From Microbacterium immunditiarum (GTDB taxonomy: Bacteria; Actinomycetota; Actinomycetes; Actinomycetales; Microbacteriaceae), in NCBI RefSeq assembly GCF_013409785.1, contig NZ_JACCBV010000001.1:3534001-3598000 (forward strand): 64,000 bases of DNA, written 5' to 3'. How positions within the stretch are numbered: the stretch's first letter is position 1; the number at the start of each line of letters is the position of its first letter. Below are positions 36,580 through 46,193 of the stretch, piece after piece. Below the pieces are notes generated by a model that was not told the DNA's origin, did no database searches, and saw only the letters and a list, made by a program, of their open reading frames with translations. Made by a program: the position numbers and the translations under genes.

Positions 36580-39156
36580 ATGGCGGAACGGCCGACGGCG
36601 ATCCGCACGCCCGACCAGCGCATCCGCGTGTTCGTGAGCTCCACGCTGAGGGAGCTCGAACCCGAGCGCCGCGCCGTGCGTGCGGCCGTGGAGCAGCTGC
36701 GCCTCGCGCCCGTCATGTTCGAACTCGGGGCGCGGCCGCATCCGCCGCGCGAGCTGTACCGCTCGTACCTCGCGCAGAGCGACATCTTCATCGGCATCTA
36801 TGGCGAGAAGTACGGTTGGGTCGCGCCGGGTGAAGTCGTGTCGGGGCTCGAGGACGAGTACCTGCTGTCGGGGCCGCTCCCCCGCCTCCTGTACGTCAAG
36901 ACGCCGGCGCCCGAGCGCGAGGAGCGGCTCGCTCAGCTGCTCGACCGCATCCGCGACGACGACCGCACGTCGTACAAGTCCTTCACGACCCCCGATGAGC
37001 TCGCGGCGCTCGTGCAGGCGGACCTCGCGACGCTGCTCGCCGAGCGCTTCGAGGAGTCGCAGCGCGGCGCCGAGGGGCCATCGGCGGACCGTGTGCCGGA
37101 CGTGCCCGCCCCCTACACCGCGATCGTGGGGCGCGAACGGGAGCGGCGCGAGCTCGCCGACCTTCTCGCGCGCGACGACGTGCGCATCGTCACGATCGTG
37201 GGACCGGGCGGAATCGGCAAGTCGCGACTCGCGATCGAGGTCGCCATCGACGCGATGAAGGCCGGACGCGACGTCTCGTTCGCGATGCTCGAGTCGATCA
37301 ACACCCCCGACCGCGTCATCCTCGCGATCGCGAGGGCCCTGGGCGTGACAGGGGCCGCGGGCGAAGGGCCCCTCGAAGACAAGGTCGTGCGTGCGATCGG
37401 CGAGCGTGACGTGCTGCTCGTCGTCGACAACATGGAACACGTGATCGATGCGGCGACCCTGCTCGTGCGGATCGTCACCGAGTGCCCGCGCGCTCAGCTG
37501 TTCGTCACGAGCCGCTCGCCGCTGCGCGTGCGCGCCGAGCGGGTGTACGAGCTGGGCGCGCTCGGGCTGCCCGAGGAGGGTGCCGAGACGGATGCCGCGG
37601 CCCACGCGCCGGCCGTGGAGCTGTTCGTCGCGCGCGCGGCCGCCGTGCGGACCGGGTTCGAGCTCACACACGAGAACGAGGCCGCGGTGGTCGCGATCTG
37701 CCGCGCCCTCGACGGCGTGCCCCTCGCGATCGAGCTCGCCGCCGCGCGCGTGCGGTCGCTGTCGCCGACCGACATCCTCGCACGCCTCGAGGACGCGTTC
37801 GCGCTGCTCGTAAGCGGCGCGCGGGACCTGCCGCAGCGCCAGCGCGCCCTCCGCGACACGATCGAATGGAGCGTCGAGCTGCTGTCGCCCGAAGCGCGCG
37901 AGGCGCTCGCGACGCTCTCGGTCTTCGCGGGCAGGTTCGCTCTCGCGAGCGTCGAGTCCGTGCTCGCTGCGATCGGCATCGACGATCCCCTCGCGCAACT
38001 GGAGGCGCTCGTCGACGCGAGTCTCGTCAGCCGCACCGACAGCCAGGATCCGCCGACGTTCCGCCTGCTGTCGCTCGTGCGGGCGTACGCCTCGACGATC
38101 TTCGATCCCGCCGGACGGGAACGCGCGACACTCGCGTGGATCGCCCACTACCGCGCGGCAGCGCGCGAGGCATCCGCCGCCCTTCGCGGCCGCGACCAGC
38201 TCGAGTGGCTCGCCCACCTCGACCGCGAGGCTGAGAACTACGCCGCCGTCGCGCGCACGCTCATCGACCGGCGCGAGCTCGACCGCGCGGCCGAGTACAT
38301 GTGGTCGCTGTACCTGTACCTGTGGATCGGCGGCTACCTCGGCCTCGTCGAGGACTGGGCGACCGAGATGCTCGAGCTGATCGACACCGCGGATGCCCCG
38401 GCATCCGTCCGCACGCGAGCGATCGCGCTCTACTACCGCAACGCGGTGCTGTTCTGGCAGGACCCGTCGTTCGACACCGGCCCGGGCATGCGCGAATGCC
38501 GGGCGCTGTTCCGTGAGGCGGGCGACCGGTTCGGCGCCGCGCTCGCCGGCATCTCGCTCGGCCTCGCGCTGCTCGCCCGCCGTGGAAGCCCCGACTTCGA
38601 GGCGGCCGCCGAGGCGCTGCGCGCGAGTCACGCCGAGTTCGGCGCGGCGGAGGACACGTGGGGCGAGGCGATGGCCGACGTCATGCTCGCGCGCATCGAC
38701 ATGCTGACGGGGAACCCGGCGGGGGCGCTCGCCCACACCGAGGAGAGCCTGACGCTCGCGGAGCGCCAGGGAGAGCGTCTCGGAATCGTCATCGCCCTCA
38801 ACCACCGCGGGTGGACGAAGCTGCTCGCGGGCGACGTCGAGGCGGCTCGCGACGACTTCTCGCGGAGCCTCGATCTATCTCTCGCGCTCGGCCACGACGA
38901 GAGCATCACGTACGGGCTCGAGGCGTTCGCCGGCGTCCGGGCGGTCGAGGGCGATGCGCTCGGAGCCGGGCGGCTCGTCGGAGCGGCGCAGACGCTCCGC
39001 CGCCGCAAGGGATTCCTCAACCCCGGGGCGTTCGAGTTCTACATGATCCCGTTCACCGCGCTGCGCGAGGCGGGGCGCGGCGACGAGATCGATCGCGGGA
39101 TCGCGGAGGGCGTCATTCTGAGTGTGGCGGACGCGCTGGAGCTGATCCGTGATTGA
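36580..39156 (+). CDS. DUF4062-STAND (NB-ARC-like) ATPase with C-terminal helical repeats
   Basis: An 858-residue protein in three parts. Residues 14-100 form a DUF4062 domain (RIRVFVSSTLRELEPERRAV and FIGIYGEKYGW), a TIR-related Rossmann fold. Residues 178-450 form an AP/STAND ATPase: YTAIVGRERER, Walker A GPGGIGKS (208-215), Walker B LLVVDNMEH (279-287), the sensor VTSRSPLRV (309-317), the GxP motif GVPLAIELAAARV (379-391), and a winged helix near 424-475. The rest is TPR-like helices. Similar plans occur in regulators of the AfsR type and in bacterial NLR-like defence proteins. Intact P-loop and Walker B suggest an active switch. The next gene overlaps by 8 nt. Trigger and output are unknown. 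Confidence 0.85.
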   Translation: MAERPTAIRTPDQRIRVFVSSTLRELEPERRAVRAAVEQLRLAPVMFELGARPHPPRELYRSYLAQSDIFIGIYGEKYGWVAPGEVVSGLEDEYLLSGPLPRLLYVKTPAPEREERLAQLLDRIRDDDRTSYKSFTTPDELAALVQADLATLLAERFEESQRGAEGPSADRVPDVPAPYTAIVGRERERRELADLLARDDVRIVTIVGPGGIGKSRLAIEVAIDAMKAGRDVSFAMLESINTPDRVILAIARALGVTGAAGEGPLEDKVVRAIGERDVLLVVDNMEHVIDAATLLVRIVTECPRAQLFVTSRSPLRVRAERVYELGALGLPEEGAETDAAAHAPAVELFVARAAAVRTGFELTHENEAAVVAICRALDGVPLAIELAAARVRSLSPTDILARLEDAFALLVSGARDLPQRQRALRDTIEWSVELLSPEAREALATLSVFAGRFALASVESVLAAIGIDDPLAQLEALVDASLVSRTDSQDPPTFRLLSLVRAYASTIFDPAGRERATLAWIAHYRAAAREASAALRGRDQLEWLAHLDREAENYAAVARTLIDRRELDRAAEYMWSLYLYLWIGGYLGLVEDWATEMLELIDTADAPASVRTRAIALYYRNAVLFWQDPSFDTGPGMRECRALFREAGDRFGAALAGISLGLALLARRGSPDFEAAAEALRASHAEFGAAEDTWGEAMADVMLARIDMLTGNPAGALAHTEESLTLAERQGERLGIVIALNHRGWTKLLAGDVEAARDDFSRSLDLSLALGHDESITYGLEAFAGVRAVEGDALGAGRLVGAAQTLRRRKGFLNPGAFEFYMIPFTALREAGRGDEIDRGIAEGVILSVADALELIRD

Positions 39157-40024
39157 CGCGATCGCCCGGGACCGCGTCCTCGTCTCGACGCGCATCGTCG
39201 CAGTCGCGATCGTGCCGTTCCTCGTCGTCGCCGCGGTGCTGCTCTTCGCCTTCCCGACGCGCACCGGAGAGCTCTTCGCGTGGGCCATCGATCCGCCGCT
39301 GTCGGCCTACATGCTCGGCTCGGCATATGTCGGGGGCGTGTGGTTCTTCGTGCGGGTGGCCATGGCCCGCCAGTGGCATCGCGTGAAGCACGGGTTCCCC
39401 GCCGTCGTTGTGTTCGCGGGTGCGCTGCTCGTGGCGACGCTGCTGCACCTCGACCGGTTCTCGGCGAACCTGTCCTTCGTCGTGTGGCTCATCCTCTACG
39501 CGACGACTCCGTTCGTCGTGGCCGCGCTCGCGTGGGCGCAGCGGCGCGAGGACCCCGGTGCCCGCGACGGCGGTTCGACGGATGCCGGCGACTGGCGCAT
39601 CCCGGCGCCGGCGCGATGGGTGCTCATCGTCGTGGGGCTGGCGGCCCTCGGCACCGGCGCGGCGCTCTTCGTCGCGCCGGACTTCGCGGTCGGGGTGTGG
39701 GCGTGGGAGCTCACGCCCCTAACTGCGCAGGTGACGGGCGCCGTGCTGAGCCTCACCGGCGTCGTCAATCTCGGGATGGTGCGCGACGACCGGTGGAGTT
39801 CGTTCCGCATCCTGTTCCAGGCGCAGCTGATCAGCCTCGTGGCGATCGCGGCGTCCGTCATCGCCGCGTGGGGCGACCTGCGCTGGGATCGCCCGGCGAC
39901 CCCGTTCTTCCTGGCGCTCGTCGCCGCGGCGCTCGTCGGCTACGCGGCCTTCACCGTGTGGTGCGAGCTCGCTACTCGCCAGGAAGGGACCGCGACGGTC
40001 CGAGACCTGCCGACGACAGGCTAG
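39149..40024 (+). CDS. Integral membrane protein of unknown function (STAND partner)
   Basis: A 291-residue protein with about seven to eight predicted TM helices (16-36, 50-70, 82-102, 107-127, 154-176, 186-206, 221-242, 250-272), joined by a charged loop at 128-150. I recognise no family. It starts at GTG 39149, inside the STAND gene, an 8-nt overlap that implies translational coupling and a shared job. It could be an effector, a receptor or a simple neighbour. Its TAG overlaps the glmM TAG on the other strand in the palindrome CTAG, so the two convergent genes share four bases. Confidence 0.7.
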   Translation: MIDAIARDRVLVSTRIVAVAIVPFLVVAAVLLFAFPTRTGELFAWAIDPPLSAYMLGSAYVGGVWFFVRVAMARQWHRVKHGFPAVVVFAGALLVATLLHLDRFSANLSFVVWLILYATTPFVVAALAWAQRREDPGARDGGSTDAGDWRIPAPARWVLIVVGLAALGTGAALFVAPDFAVGVWAWELTPLTAQVTGAVLSLTGVVNLGMVRDDRWSSFRILFQAQLISLVAIAASVIAAWGDLRWDRPATPFFLALVAAALVGYAAFTVWCELATRQEGTATVRDLPTTG

Positions 40025-41379
40025 AGGGCCAGCCGCTCCCGCACGATCGCCGCGAGACGATCCGCGTGACGACGGGCGTCGTCCTGCGACGCGGCCTCGA
40101 CCATGACGCGCACGACCGGCTCGGTGCCCGACGGGCGCAGCAGCACGCGACCCGACAGGCCGAGCTGCGCCGTGGCCCGGGCGACGGCGTCCTGCACGCC
40201 CTCGTCGGTGGCGACGCGTGAGCGATCGACGCCCTTGACGTTGAGCAGCACCTGCGGATAGACCGTCATCACCGAGGCGAGCTCGGCGAGCGTCTTGCCG
40301 CGATACGCCATCTCGGCGAGCAGGTGCAGGCCCGTGAGCAGCCCGTCGCCTGTCGTCGCGAAGTCGCTCATGATCACGTGGCCGGACTGCTCGCCGCCGA
40401 GCGAGAAGCCGCCCTCGTTCATGCGCTCGAGGACGTACCGGTCGCCGACCGCCGTCTGCTCGACGCGGATGCCGTGCTCGGTCATCGCGCGGTGAAGGCC
40501 CAGATTGCTCATGACGGTCGCGACGAGCGTGTCGTCCTTGAGCGTGCCGCGCTCCTTCATCGCGATCGCGAGGATCGCCATGATGCGGTCGCCGTCGACG
40601 ACGACGCCGTCCGCGTCGACTGCGAGGCAGCGGTCGGCGTCGCCGTCGTGCGCGATGCCGACGTCGGCGCCGTGCTCGACGACCGCGGCCGCGAGCGAGT
40701 CGAGATGGGTCGAGCCGACGCCGTCGTTGATGTTCATGCCGTCCGGCTCGGCCCCGATGACGGTCACGCGCGCGCCCGCATCGCGGAACGCGTCGGGAGA
40801 CACACCGGCGGCCGCGCCGTGCGCGCAGTCGAGCACGACGTGGATGCCGTCGAGCCGATGCGGCAACGACCCGAGCAGGTGCAGCAGGTAGCGGTCTTCA
40901 GCGTCGGAGTAACGGCGGATGCGGCCGACCTCGCCGCCCGTCGGCTGCAGCTTCGGGCCGGCCATCGCGGACTCGATGCGCTGCTCGACGACGTCGGGCA
41001 GCTTGACGCCGCCGCGCGCGAAGATCTTGATGCCGTTGTCGGGCGCCGGGTTGTGCGACGCCGAGATCATGACGCCGAAGTCGGCGTCACGGTCGGCGAC
41101 GAGGAACGCCGCCGCGGGCGTCGGGAGGACACCCGCGTCGAGCACGTCGACGCCGGACGACGCGAGCCCCGCCTCCACAGCGGCAGACAGGAACTCGCCG
41201 GACACACGCGGATCGCGTGCGACGACGGCGGTGATCCGCCGGCCCGCTGCGCGGCGGGCTTCGGCGGTACGGCCCTGGCCCAGGACGACGGCGGTCGCCT
41301 GGGCCAGGGAGAGCGCGAGATCGGCGGTGAGGGGGCCGTTGGCGAGTCCCCTCACCCCATCCGTTCCGAAGAGCGGCAT
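40021..41379 (-). CDS. glmM: Phosphoglucosamine mutase
   Basis: A 452-residue mutase converting glucosamine-6-phosphate to glucosamine-1-phosphate for UDP-GlcNAc. The phosphoserine loop is [14 protein letters not shown], the Mg loop [11 protein letters not shown], the sugar loop [10 protein letters not shown] and the phosphate-binding end [13 protein letters not shown]. The start is the ATG at 41377-41379 giving [11 protein letters not shown]; the longer frame reaching 41541 runs into rpsI. It lies 19 bp after rpsI and probably shares the rplM-rpsI transcript, the common arrangement in actinobacteria. Confidence 0.97.
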   Translation of the reverse strand: MPLFGTDGVRGLANGPLTADLALSLAQATAVVLGQGRTAEARRAAGRRITAVVARDPRVSGEFLSAAVEAGLASSGVDVLDAGVLPTPAAAFLVADRDADFGVMISASHNPAPDNGIKIFARGGVKLPDVVEQRIESAMAGPKLQPTGGEVGRIRRYSDAEDRYLLHLLGSLPHRLDGIHVVLDCAHGAAAGVSPDAFRDAGARVTVIGAEPDGMNINDGVGSTHLDSLAAAVVEHGADVGIAHDGDADRCLAVDADGVVVDGDRIMAILAIAMKERGTLKDDTLVATVMSNLGLHRAMTEHGIRVEQTAVGDRYVLERMNEGGFSLGGEQSGHVIMSDFATTGDGLLTGLHLLAEMAYRGKTLAELASVMTVYPQVLLNVKGVDRSRVATDEGVQDAVARATAQLGLSGRVLLRPSGTEPVVRVMVEAASQDDARRHADRLAAIVRERLAL

Positions 41380-41398
41380 CCGGTGACGATCCGGGCGA

Positions 41399-41872
41399 TC
41401 AGCGCTTCGAGTACTGCGGCGCCTTGCGGGCCTTCTTGAGACCGGCCTTCTTGCGCTCGATGACGCGCGCGTCGCGTGAGAGGAAGCCCGCCTTCTTGAG
41501 CGTCGGGCGGTTGTTCTCGGCGTCGATCTGGTTGAGCGCACGGGCGATGCCGAGGCGCAGCGCGCCGGCCTGGCCCGAGTCGCCGCCGCCGGAGATGCGC
41601 GCGATGACGTCGTAGGCGCCGCCCAGGTTCAGCACCGTGAACGGGTCGGTGATCAGCTGCTGGTGCAGCTTGTTCGGGAAGTAGTCCTCGAGAGTACGGC
41701 CGTTCACCGTGATGACGCCCGTGCCGGGGATCACGCGCACACGCGCGATGGCGCGCTTGCGGCGGCCGACGGCCGCACCCGAGACCGAGAGCACGGGGCG
41801 CTCGGCGGCGATGGCCTCCTGGTCGGCCGGAGTCTCGGTCGAGTAGTTGGTGGTTTCTTCGATGTTCGCCAC
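41399..41872 (-). CDS. rpsI: 30S ribosomal protein uS9
   Basis: A 157-residue S9. The conserved part ([17 protein letters not shown] to the C-terminal RKAPQYSKR, whose last Arg reaches the P-site tRNA) is intact. The first 30 residues are an acidic, Thr/Glu/Ala-rich extension common in actinobacterial S9. It follows rplM with 27 bp between. Confidence 0.97.
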   Translation of the reverse strand: MANIEETTNYSTETPADQEAIAAERPVLSVSGAAVGRRKRAIARVRVIPGTGVITVNGRTLEDYFPNKLHQQLITDPFTVLNLGGAYDVIARISGGGDSGQAGALRLGIARALNQIDAENNRPTLKKAGFLSRDARVIERKKAGLKKARKAPQYSKR

Positions 41873-41899
41873 GAGTGTGTCCTTAAGTCTGTGCGGCGC

Positions 41900-42346
41900 T
41901 TACTGGGCGACCTGGTCGAGGGTGTACGTCTTCGGCTGCTGCGCGGCGTGCGGGTGCTCGCCGCCGGCGTAGACCTTGAGCTTCGACAGCTGCTGGCGAC
42001 CCAGGCTGTTCTTGGGGAGCATGCCGCGGACGGCCTTCTCCACAGCGCGGACGGGGTTCTTCTCGAGGAGCTCCTCGTACGAGACGGCCTTCAGACCGCC
42101 CGGGTAGCCCGAGTGCCGGTATGCCATCTTCTTCTGGAGCTTCTGGCCGGTCAGGGCGACCTTGCCGGCGTTGACGATGATGACGAAGTCGCCGGTGTCG
42201 ACGTGGTTCGCGAAGGTCGGCTTGTGCTTGCCGCGGAGGAGGGCGGCGGCGTGGGAGGCGAGGCGGCCGAGGACGACGTCAGTCGCGTCGATGACCAGCC
42301 ACTCGCGCTGGGTCTCACCTGCCTTGGGGGTGTACGTGCGCGTCAC
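41900..42346 (-). CDS. rplM: 50S ribosomal protein uL13
   Basis: A 148-residue L13 of standard length with [19 protein letters not shown] and [20 protein letters not shown]. It heads rplM-rpsI-glmM. The 240-bp upstream gap contains a promoter-like pair at 42486-42514, giving a leader of about 130 nt where autoregulation could act. A G/C-rich imperfect hairpin near 42398-42405 lies in this leader. Confidence 0.97.
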   Translation of the reverse strand: MTRTYTPKAGETQREWLVIDATDVVLGRLASHAAALLRGKHKPTFANHVDTGDFVIIVNAGKVALTGQKLQKKMAYRHSGYPGGLKAVSYEELLEKNPVRAVEKAVRGMLPKNSLGRQQLSKLKVYAGGEHPHAAQQPKTYTLDQVAQ

Positions 42347-42485
42347 AGGAGTGCTGCTTTCTTGATCGAACGGAGGAGTTCGTGAATCCCACTCCGGGGT
42401 GGTTCAGGCCTCGACGAGGTTGAACACGCCAGTGGAGGGCTCACGTTCGCGGTGCCGGGTCAGCTGAGCCGGACACCAAACGACA

Positions 42486-42514
42486 AGTCTACGGCATCCG
42501 GATGCCACACCCAA
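42486..42514 (-). promoter_or_regulatory. Candidate rplM operon promoter
   Basis: On the minus strand TTGGGT (42509-42514) and TAGACT (42486-42491), 17 nt apart. Confidence 0.5.
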
Positions 42515-42573
42515 ACCGCCCGACATGGCCGTCCCTGACCGCACGCCGACCCGAGGCTGTCGACGCCCGTCGA

Positions 42574-42579
42574 TAGGGT
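42574..42579 (+). promoter_or_regulatory. -10 box of membrane protein gene, leaderless type
   Basis: TAGGGT, 6 nt before the ATG at 42586. Confidence 0.6.
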
Positions 42580-42585
42580 GTGCGC

Positions 42586-43461
42586 ATGTCGCCGCCTCCC
42601 GTCTCGACGTCGCTCGAGCGCACCTACCGATACCTCCGCATCGGCGTCGCCGGCGCGGTCGTCGTCATCTTCACGGCGATCGGAGTGACCGCGGCATCCG
42701 TCGGCTGGCTCACGTCGGTGAGCGACTATTACTACACGACCGCGCGCGACGCCTTCGTCGGCGCGCTCGTCGCGGTGGCGCTCGCGCTCGTCGCGCTGTC
42801 GGGGCGCGGGGCGGAGCGTTTCCTCCTCGACGCGGCAGCCGTGTTCGCGCCGCTCATCGCGGTCGTCCCGACGACGTTGGTGCCCGGGTCGATCCCAGGC
42901 GTCGAGGTCGCGTGCGACGAGCGCTGCTTCCCTCGCGAGTTCGAGGCGGATGTCGCCACCGGCGTCACGACGTACCTCATCGTCGGCACGCTCACCGTCC
43001 TCGTCGCGCTGCTGCTCGTCGCCCTGCGGCAGACGGCGCTCGCGAGCATCGCGGCGTCGCTCGTCTTCACTGCTGCGGTGCTCGTCGCGGTGGCGCTCAC
43101 GTGGACCCTCGCGCGCGACCACTTCCTGGAGCAGGGTCACTTCGCCGCGACCGTCGCGTTCTTCGCGCTGTTCGCGGCGGTCGCGTTGCGCAACGCGTTC
43201 CCTCGACGCGAGGCGCCGCCGCGCCCGGTCTTCCGCGTGCTCTACACCGGGATCGCCGTCGGGCTGGCGCTTCTGCTCGTGCTCTACGTGGCGCTGCTGC
43301 CGCGGGCCGACGCGACCGGCGTGCCGGTCGTGCTGATCACCGAGGCCGCCGCCCTGGGTCTGTTCTTCGCGTTCTGGGTCGCGCAAGGGATCGAGAAGTG
43401 GCGGGACCCGGACCCGCGGCTGGCCGCGGCGGCGCAGACGGAGCACGCGCGCACACCGTGA
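42586..43461 (+). CDS. Integral membrane protein of unknown function, eight TM helices
   Basis: A 291-residue protein with about eight TM helices. The stretch SVSDYYYTTARDAFVGALVA after the first helix is distinctive: an aromatic cluster before a charged start of helix 2, as in small membrane families that begin with SISxYYYT. An extracytoplasmic loop holds two cysteines (VACDERCFPREF). No function can be assigned. ATG 42586 fits the leaderless -10; the GTG six bases earlier would not. Its 3' end is overlapped for 125 bp by the convergent frame at 43337-44338. Confidence 0.75.
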   Translation: MSPPPVSTSLERTYRYLRIGVAGAVVVIFTAIGVTAASVGWLTSVSDYYYTTARDAFVGALVAVALALVALSGRGAERFLLDAAAVFAPLIAVVPTTLVPGSIPGVEVACDERCFPREFEADVATGVTTYLIVGTLTVLVALLLVALRQTALASIAASLVFTAAVLVAVALTWTLARDHFLEQGHFAATVAFFALFAAVALRNAFPRREAPPRPVFRVLYTGIAVGLALLLVLYVALLPRADATGVPVVLITEAAALGLFFAFWVAQGIEKWRDPDPRLAAAAQTEHARTP

Positions 43462-44338
43462 GGACGCGGGCCCGGCGCCGACGGCGGGGCGTCCACACCG
43501 GCATCTCCGCGAGCGCGAGCGAGCTCCGCCGCGCGACGCATGAGGCGGCGACCCGGCCGGCGTCGCCGCTGCGGTCAGGACGCAGCTCGACGAACGCCCG
43601 GCGCGGCTCCACGCGCTCCTGCTGCGGCGCGGCGTCCGCGACTTCGGAGTCGACCGACGAGCCGGTCACGTGCCGGAGGAGGCATCCGTCCAGGCTCCGA
43701 GAAAGGGAGTAGATCGACACGAGCACGAGCGTGAACATGATCGCCTCGAGGGCGGCGAGGTTGATGATCCCGACGACCATGGCGACGACTCCGCCGGCGA
43801 GGATGGCGGCCGAGGCATCTGCGATCCGCCGGATCCTGACGGCCACGCCCTTCAGGAGCCAGCGCGATGACCCGAGCACCACCGCGAACGAGATGAGCAT
43901 GCCGTTCGCGCCGCGCTCGTGCAGGAACTCGCTCACCGACAGCGGGATCATGCCCGCCGCCGACATGCTGATGCCGAGCCCCGCGACCGCGGCCGGCAGG
44001 ATGGTCGTCGCGTTCGGCCGGCTGACCACGCCGAGCTCCACGGCGAGCCGCAGCTGGGTGCGCAGCGGCTGCGCGCCCAGAGCGATCACTCCGCCGACGG
44101 CGGTGAGCGTCGCATTGAAGGTGTACCCGGAGACGTCGTCGAACATGCCGAGCCGGCTGAAGTGCAGATGCCACCACAGCGGGTCGGCCGTCGTCGACGC
44201 CGAGAGCCCGATGCCGAGCAGAAGGATCGCCGCGGCGATCACGATCGGCGGAACGGGCACACCCGTGTAGTCGCCGATCCCGCGCGCACGACCAACGGGA
44301 AAACGTACAGCGCTGAGGATCGTCGGAAGCAGATTCAT
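43337..44338 (-). CDS. DUF998-like membrane protein, possibly with run-on C-terminus
   Basis: A 333-residue frame. Residues 1-235 hold about six TM helices with a DUF998-like opening (DPLWWHLHFSRLGMFDDVSG, then FNATLTAVGGVIALGA). After residue 240 the sequence changes to Arg/Pro/Ala-rich text without pattern, and the last 125 bp are antisense to the neighbouring gene. The natural stop may have been lost through a frameshift or deletion near 43600. There is no clear ribosome site or -10 before the ATG at 44336-44338, and the upstream DNA holds a run of ten C. The membrane part is probably real; the ends are doubtful. Confidence 0.6.
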   Translation of the reverse strand: MNLLPTILSAVRFPVGRARGIGDYTGVPVPPIVIAAAILLLGIGLSASTTADPLWWHLHFSRLGMFDDVSGYTFNATLTAVGGVIALGAQPLRTQLRLAVELGVVSRPNATTILPAAVAGLGISMSAAGMIPLSVSEFLHERGANGMLISFAVVLGSSRWLLKGVAVRIRRIADASAAILAGGVVAMVVGIINLAALEAIMFTLVLVSIYSLSRSLDGCLLRHVTGSSVDSEVADAAPQQERVEPRRAFVELRPDRSGDAGRVAASCVARRSSLALAEMPVWTPRRRRRARVLTVCARAPSAPPRPAAGPGPATSRSLARPRTRRTDPGRRPR

Positions 44339-44422
44339 CGAGCTGCAGGCGTGCTGAAGTCGTTCGCCCCCTCCCCCCGGCGATGGCGCCGGCGAACTCG
44401 ACGAACGGACGCCGGATGGTCA

Positions 44423-44432
44423 CCCCCCCCCC
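44423..44432 (+). repeat. Homopolymer of ten C
   Basis: Ten C followed by four A, about 85 bp upstream of the minus-strand membrane gene. It is a likely place for slippage, in the cell or in sequencing. Confidence 0.7.
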
Positions 44433-44560
44433 AAAACCAGCGGAGCCGTCATTGATTGGGCACCATGCTACGAGAAAAACGCTGATCGGCACCTATGCGC
44501 AGCCATCAGACGGATGCCGCGAGCCGCATGACCCTGCCCGGAAGGCTCTCTCGAGGTGCC

Positions 44561-45400
44561 TCAGCGGACCACGGCGGTGACCGTCGCGAGGCGCGCCAGC
44601 ACTTCCTGGCTGATCGATCCGAGGAGGAATCGCGCGAGCGCGCCACGGCCGTGCGTGCCGATGACGGCCAGTCTCGCGCTGGCCGCGAGCTCGTTGATGA
44701 TGAGCGACGGATACCCCCGCTCGACGCGCGTCACGATCTCGAGATCCGGGTAGTCCTGGCGGGTTCCCGCGAGCGACAGCGCGAGGGACTCCTCCGCGAG
44801 CAGGCGCATGTTCTCCAGGTACTCCTCGGGGTACCACCCGAGGTTGCGCGGCGCTTCGAGCGGCGTCCACACGGTGACCGCGAGGAGGGGCTCACGCAGC
44901 CGGTCCGCCTCGGCGGCCGCGAATCGCACGGCAGCCTCGGAGATCTCGGAGCCGTCGACGCCCACCAGGACGCCCGACCGGCCCTCGAAGTCGAGATCGG
45001 GCACGACGACCACGGGGCACTTCGCCGCGGCGGCGATGCGAAGCCCGTGCGCGCCGCGGGCGGGGCCGCTGCCGGGTCCTTTGTAGTCGCTGCCGATCAC
45101 GAGCAGGTCGGCGTCCGCGGATGCCTCGATGAGCCACGCGACCGGGTTTCCGCGGCCCACGCGAGTGGTCACCTGCACGCCGCGCTCCGCGACCCGGGCT
45201 GCCTCCTCGGACAGGAGCGAGCGGGTCTGATCGACGGCGTCGTTCAGCACGGACTCCTCGCCGACCGCGCCGATCGCGCCGCCGACGACCCCCACGAGCT
45301 CGACCGTCTGGCCGCGCTCGGCGGCACGCGCGACCGCCCAGTCGACGGCTCGGCGGGCGGCCGGTGCGGCGGTCACTCCAACGATGATGGTGCTGCTCAT
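44561..45400 (-). CDS. Tandem-domain universal stress protein
   Basis: A 279-residue protein with two UspA domains (about 1-135 and 140-279). The second has the ATP-binding pattern GTHGRGALARFLLGSIS (G2xG9xG(S/T)) followed by EVLARLATVTAVVR; the first has a shifted version (GSDYKGPGSG). Tandem Usp proteins are linked to stress, hypoxia and dormancy in actinobacteria. Start ATG has AAGGGATG upstream, and TAGGCT at 45430-45435 is a good -10, so unlike its neighbours it has a short leader. Confidence 0.92.
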   Translation of the reverse strand: MSSTIIVGVTAAPAARRAVDWAVARAAERGQTVELVGVVGGAIGAVGEESVLNDAVDQTRSLLSEEAARVAERGVQVTTRVGRGNPVAWLIEASADADLLVIGSDYKGPGSGPARGAHGLRIAAAAKCPVVVVPDLDFEGRSGVLVGVDGSEISEAAVRFAAAEADRLREPLLAVTVWTPLEAPRNLGWYPEEYLENMRLLAEESLALSLAGTRQDYPDLEIVTRVERGYPSLIINELAASARLAVIGTHGRGALARFLLGSISQEVLARLATVTAVVR

Positions 45401-45429
45401 GAGGCATCCCTTCGCCGGGTTGTGACTCC

Positions 45430-45435
45430 AGCCTA
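45430..45435 (-). promoter_or_regulatory. -10 box of universal stress protein gene
   Basis: TAGGCT on the minus strand; transcription would start about 24 nt before the ATG, leaving room for the ribosome site. Confidence 0.5.
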
Positions 45436-45446
45436 TCGAGGGAAGG

Positions 45447-46139
45447 TCACGCCGCGCCGCGCGCCGCGTCGGCCGACAGCTCCGCCGTCACGAGGATCGG
45501 CAGGTGGTCGCTCAGGCCCTGCGGGAGGGTGCGCACGCGCTCGATCGTGAAGCCGACCGAAGTGGCGAAATCGTAGTGCCCGCGGAAGAAGCGGTACCGC
45601 GTGTAGGTGCGCGAATCGCTGAGCGAGAGCTCGTAGCCCTGCTCGCGCACCTTCTGGCCGAGGTTCTCCTTGAACACGGGGTAGTTGTAGTCGCCCACCA
45701 TGAGGGCGGGCAGTCCCTCGCCGAGCTGCTCGAGCGCCGCGAGAGCCGTGCGGATCTGGTGGCGCCGCAGGGAGTTGAGCGCCGTGAGGGGCGCGGCGTG
45801 GAACGACGCGACGATGAACTCGCGACCCTCGTCGATGTCGTGGAGCCTCACCCCCAGCATCCGCTCCTCGGCCGGCTTGAGCACGCGGTCGTGCAGCGAC
45901 TTCTTGAGCGCGAGCGAGCGCACTTCGATGGCTCGGAACGTGTTCTCGCGGTAGTAGACGGCCAGGCCCAGCCGGTTGCGCTGCGTCGCCTGGGCCAGGC
46001 GCAGACCGGCGATCAGCTCAGGCATGTCGCCGGTGTCGACCTCCTGCAGGCACAGGACATCGGCGCCGTGCCGATCCACGAGCTCCTCGAGTTCACGGGC
46101 GGCACGGTGCTTGCGCAGGTTGTAGGAGATGACCCTCAT
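45447..46139 (-). CDS. Endonuclease/exonuclease/phosphatase (EEP) family hydrolase
   Basis: A 230-residue metal-dependent hydrolase with the EEP/DNase I fold: YNLRKH, LCLQEVD with the metal Glu, SFHAAPL, GDYNYPVF with the catalytic Asp-x-Asn, and SDHLPI with the Asp-His pair. It is short for the fold and lacks a signal peptide or membrane anchor, so it should act in the cytoplasm. The substrate may be nucleic acid or a phosphodiester; it cannot be told. TAGGCT lies 9 nt before the ATG. It sits after truA on the minus strand. Confidence 0.85.
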   Translation of the reverse strand: MRVISYNLRKHRAARELEELVDRHGADVLCLQEVDTGDMPELIAGLRLAQATQRNRLGLAVYYRENTFRAIEVRSLALKKSLHDRVLKPAEERMLGVRLHDIDEGREFIVASFHAAPLTALNSLRRHQIRTALAALEQLGEGLPALMVGDYNYPVFKENLGQKVREQGYELSLSDSRTYTRYRFFRGHYDFATSVGFTIERVRTLPQGLSDHLPILVTAELSADAARGAA

Positions 46140-46193
46140 GCCGCTTCAAGCCTATGCCGCCGGGCTGGACTGCTCCTGATCGTCCGCCGCCGG

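Noticed and set aside
36580..39156. STAND protein as a LuxR-type (MalT/LAL) transcription regulator
   Set aside because: No C-terminal LuxR HTH or N-terminal OmpR-like DNA-binding domain is present; the N-terminus is DUF4062.
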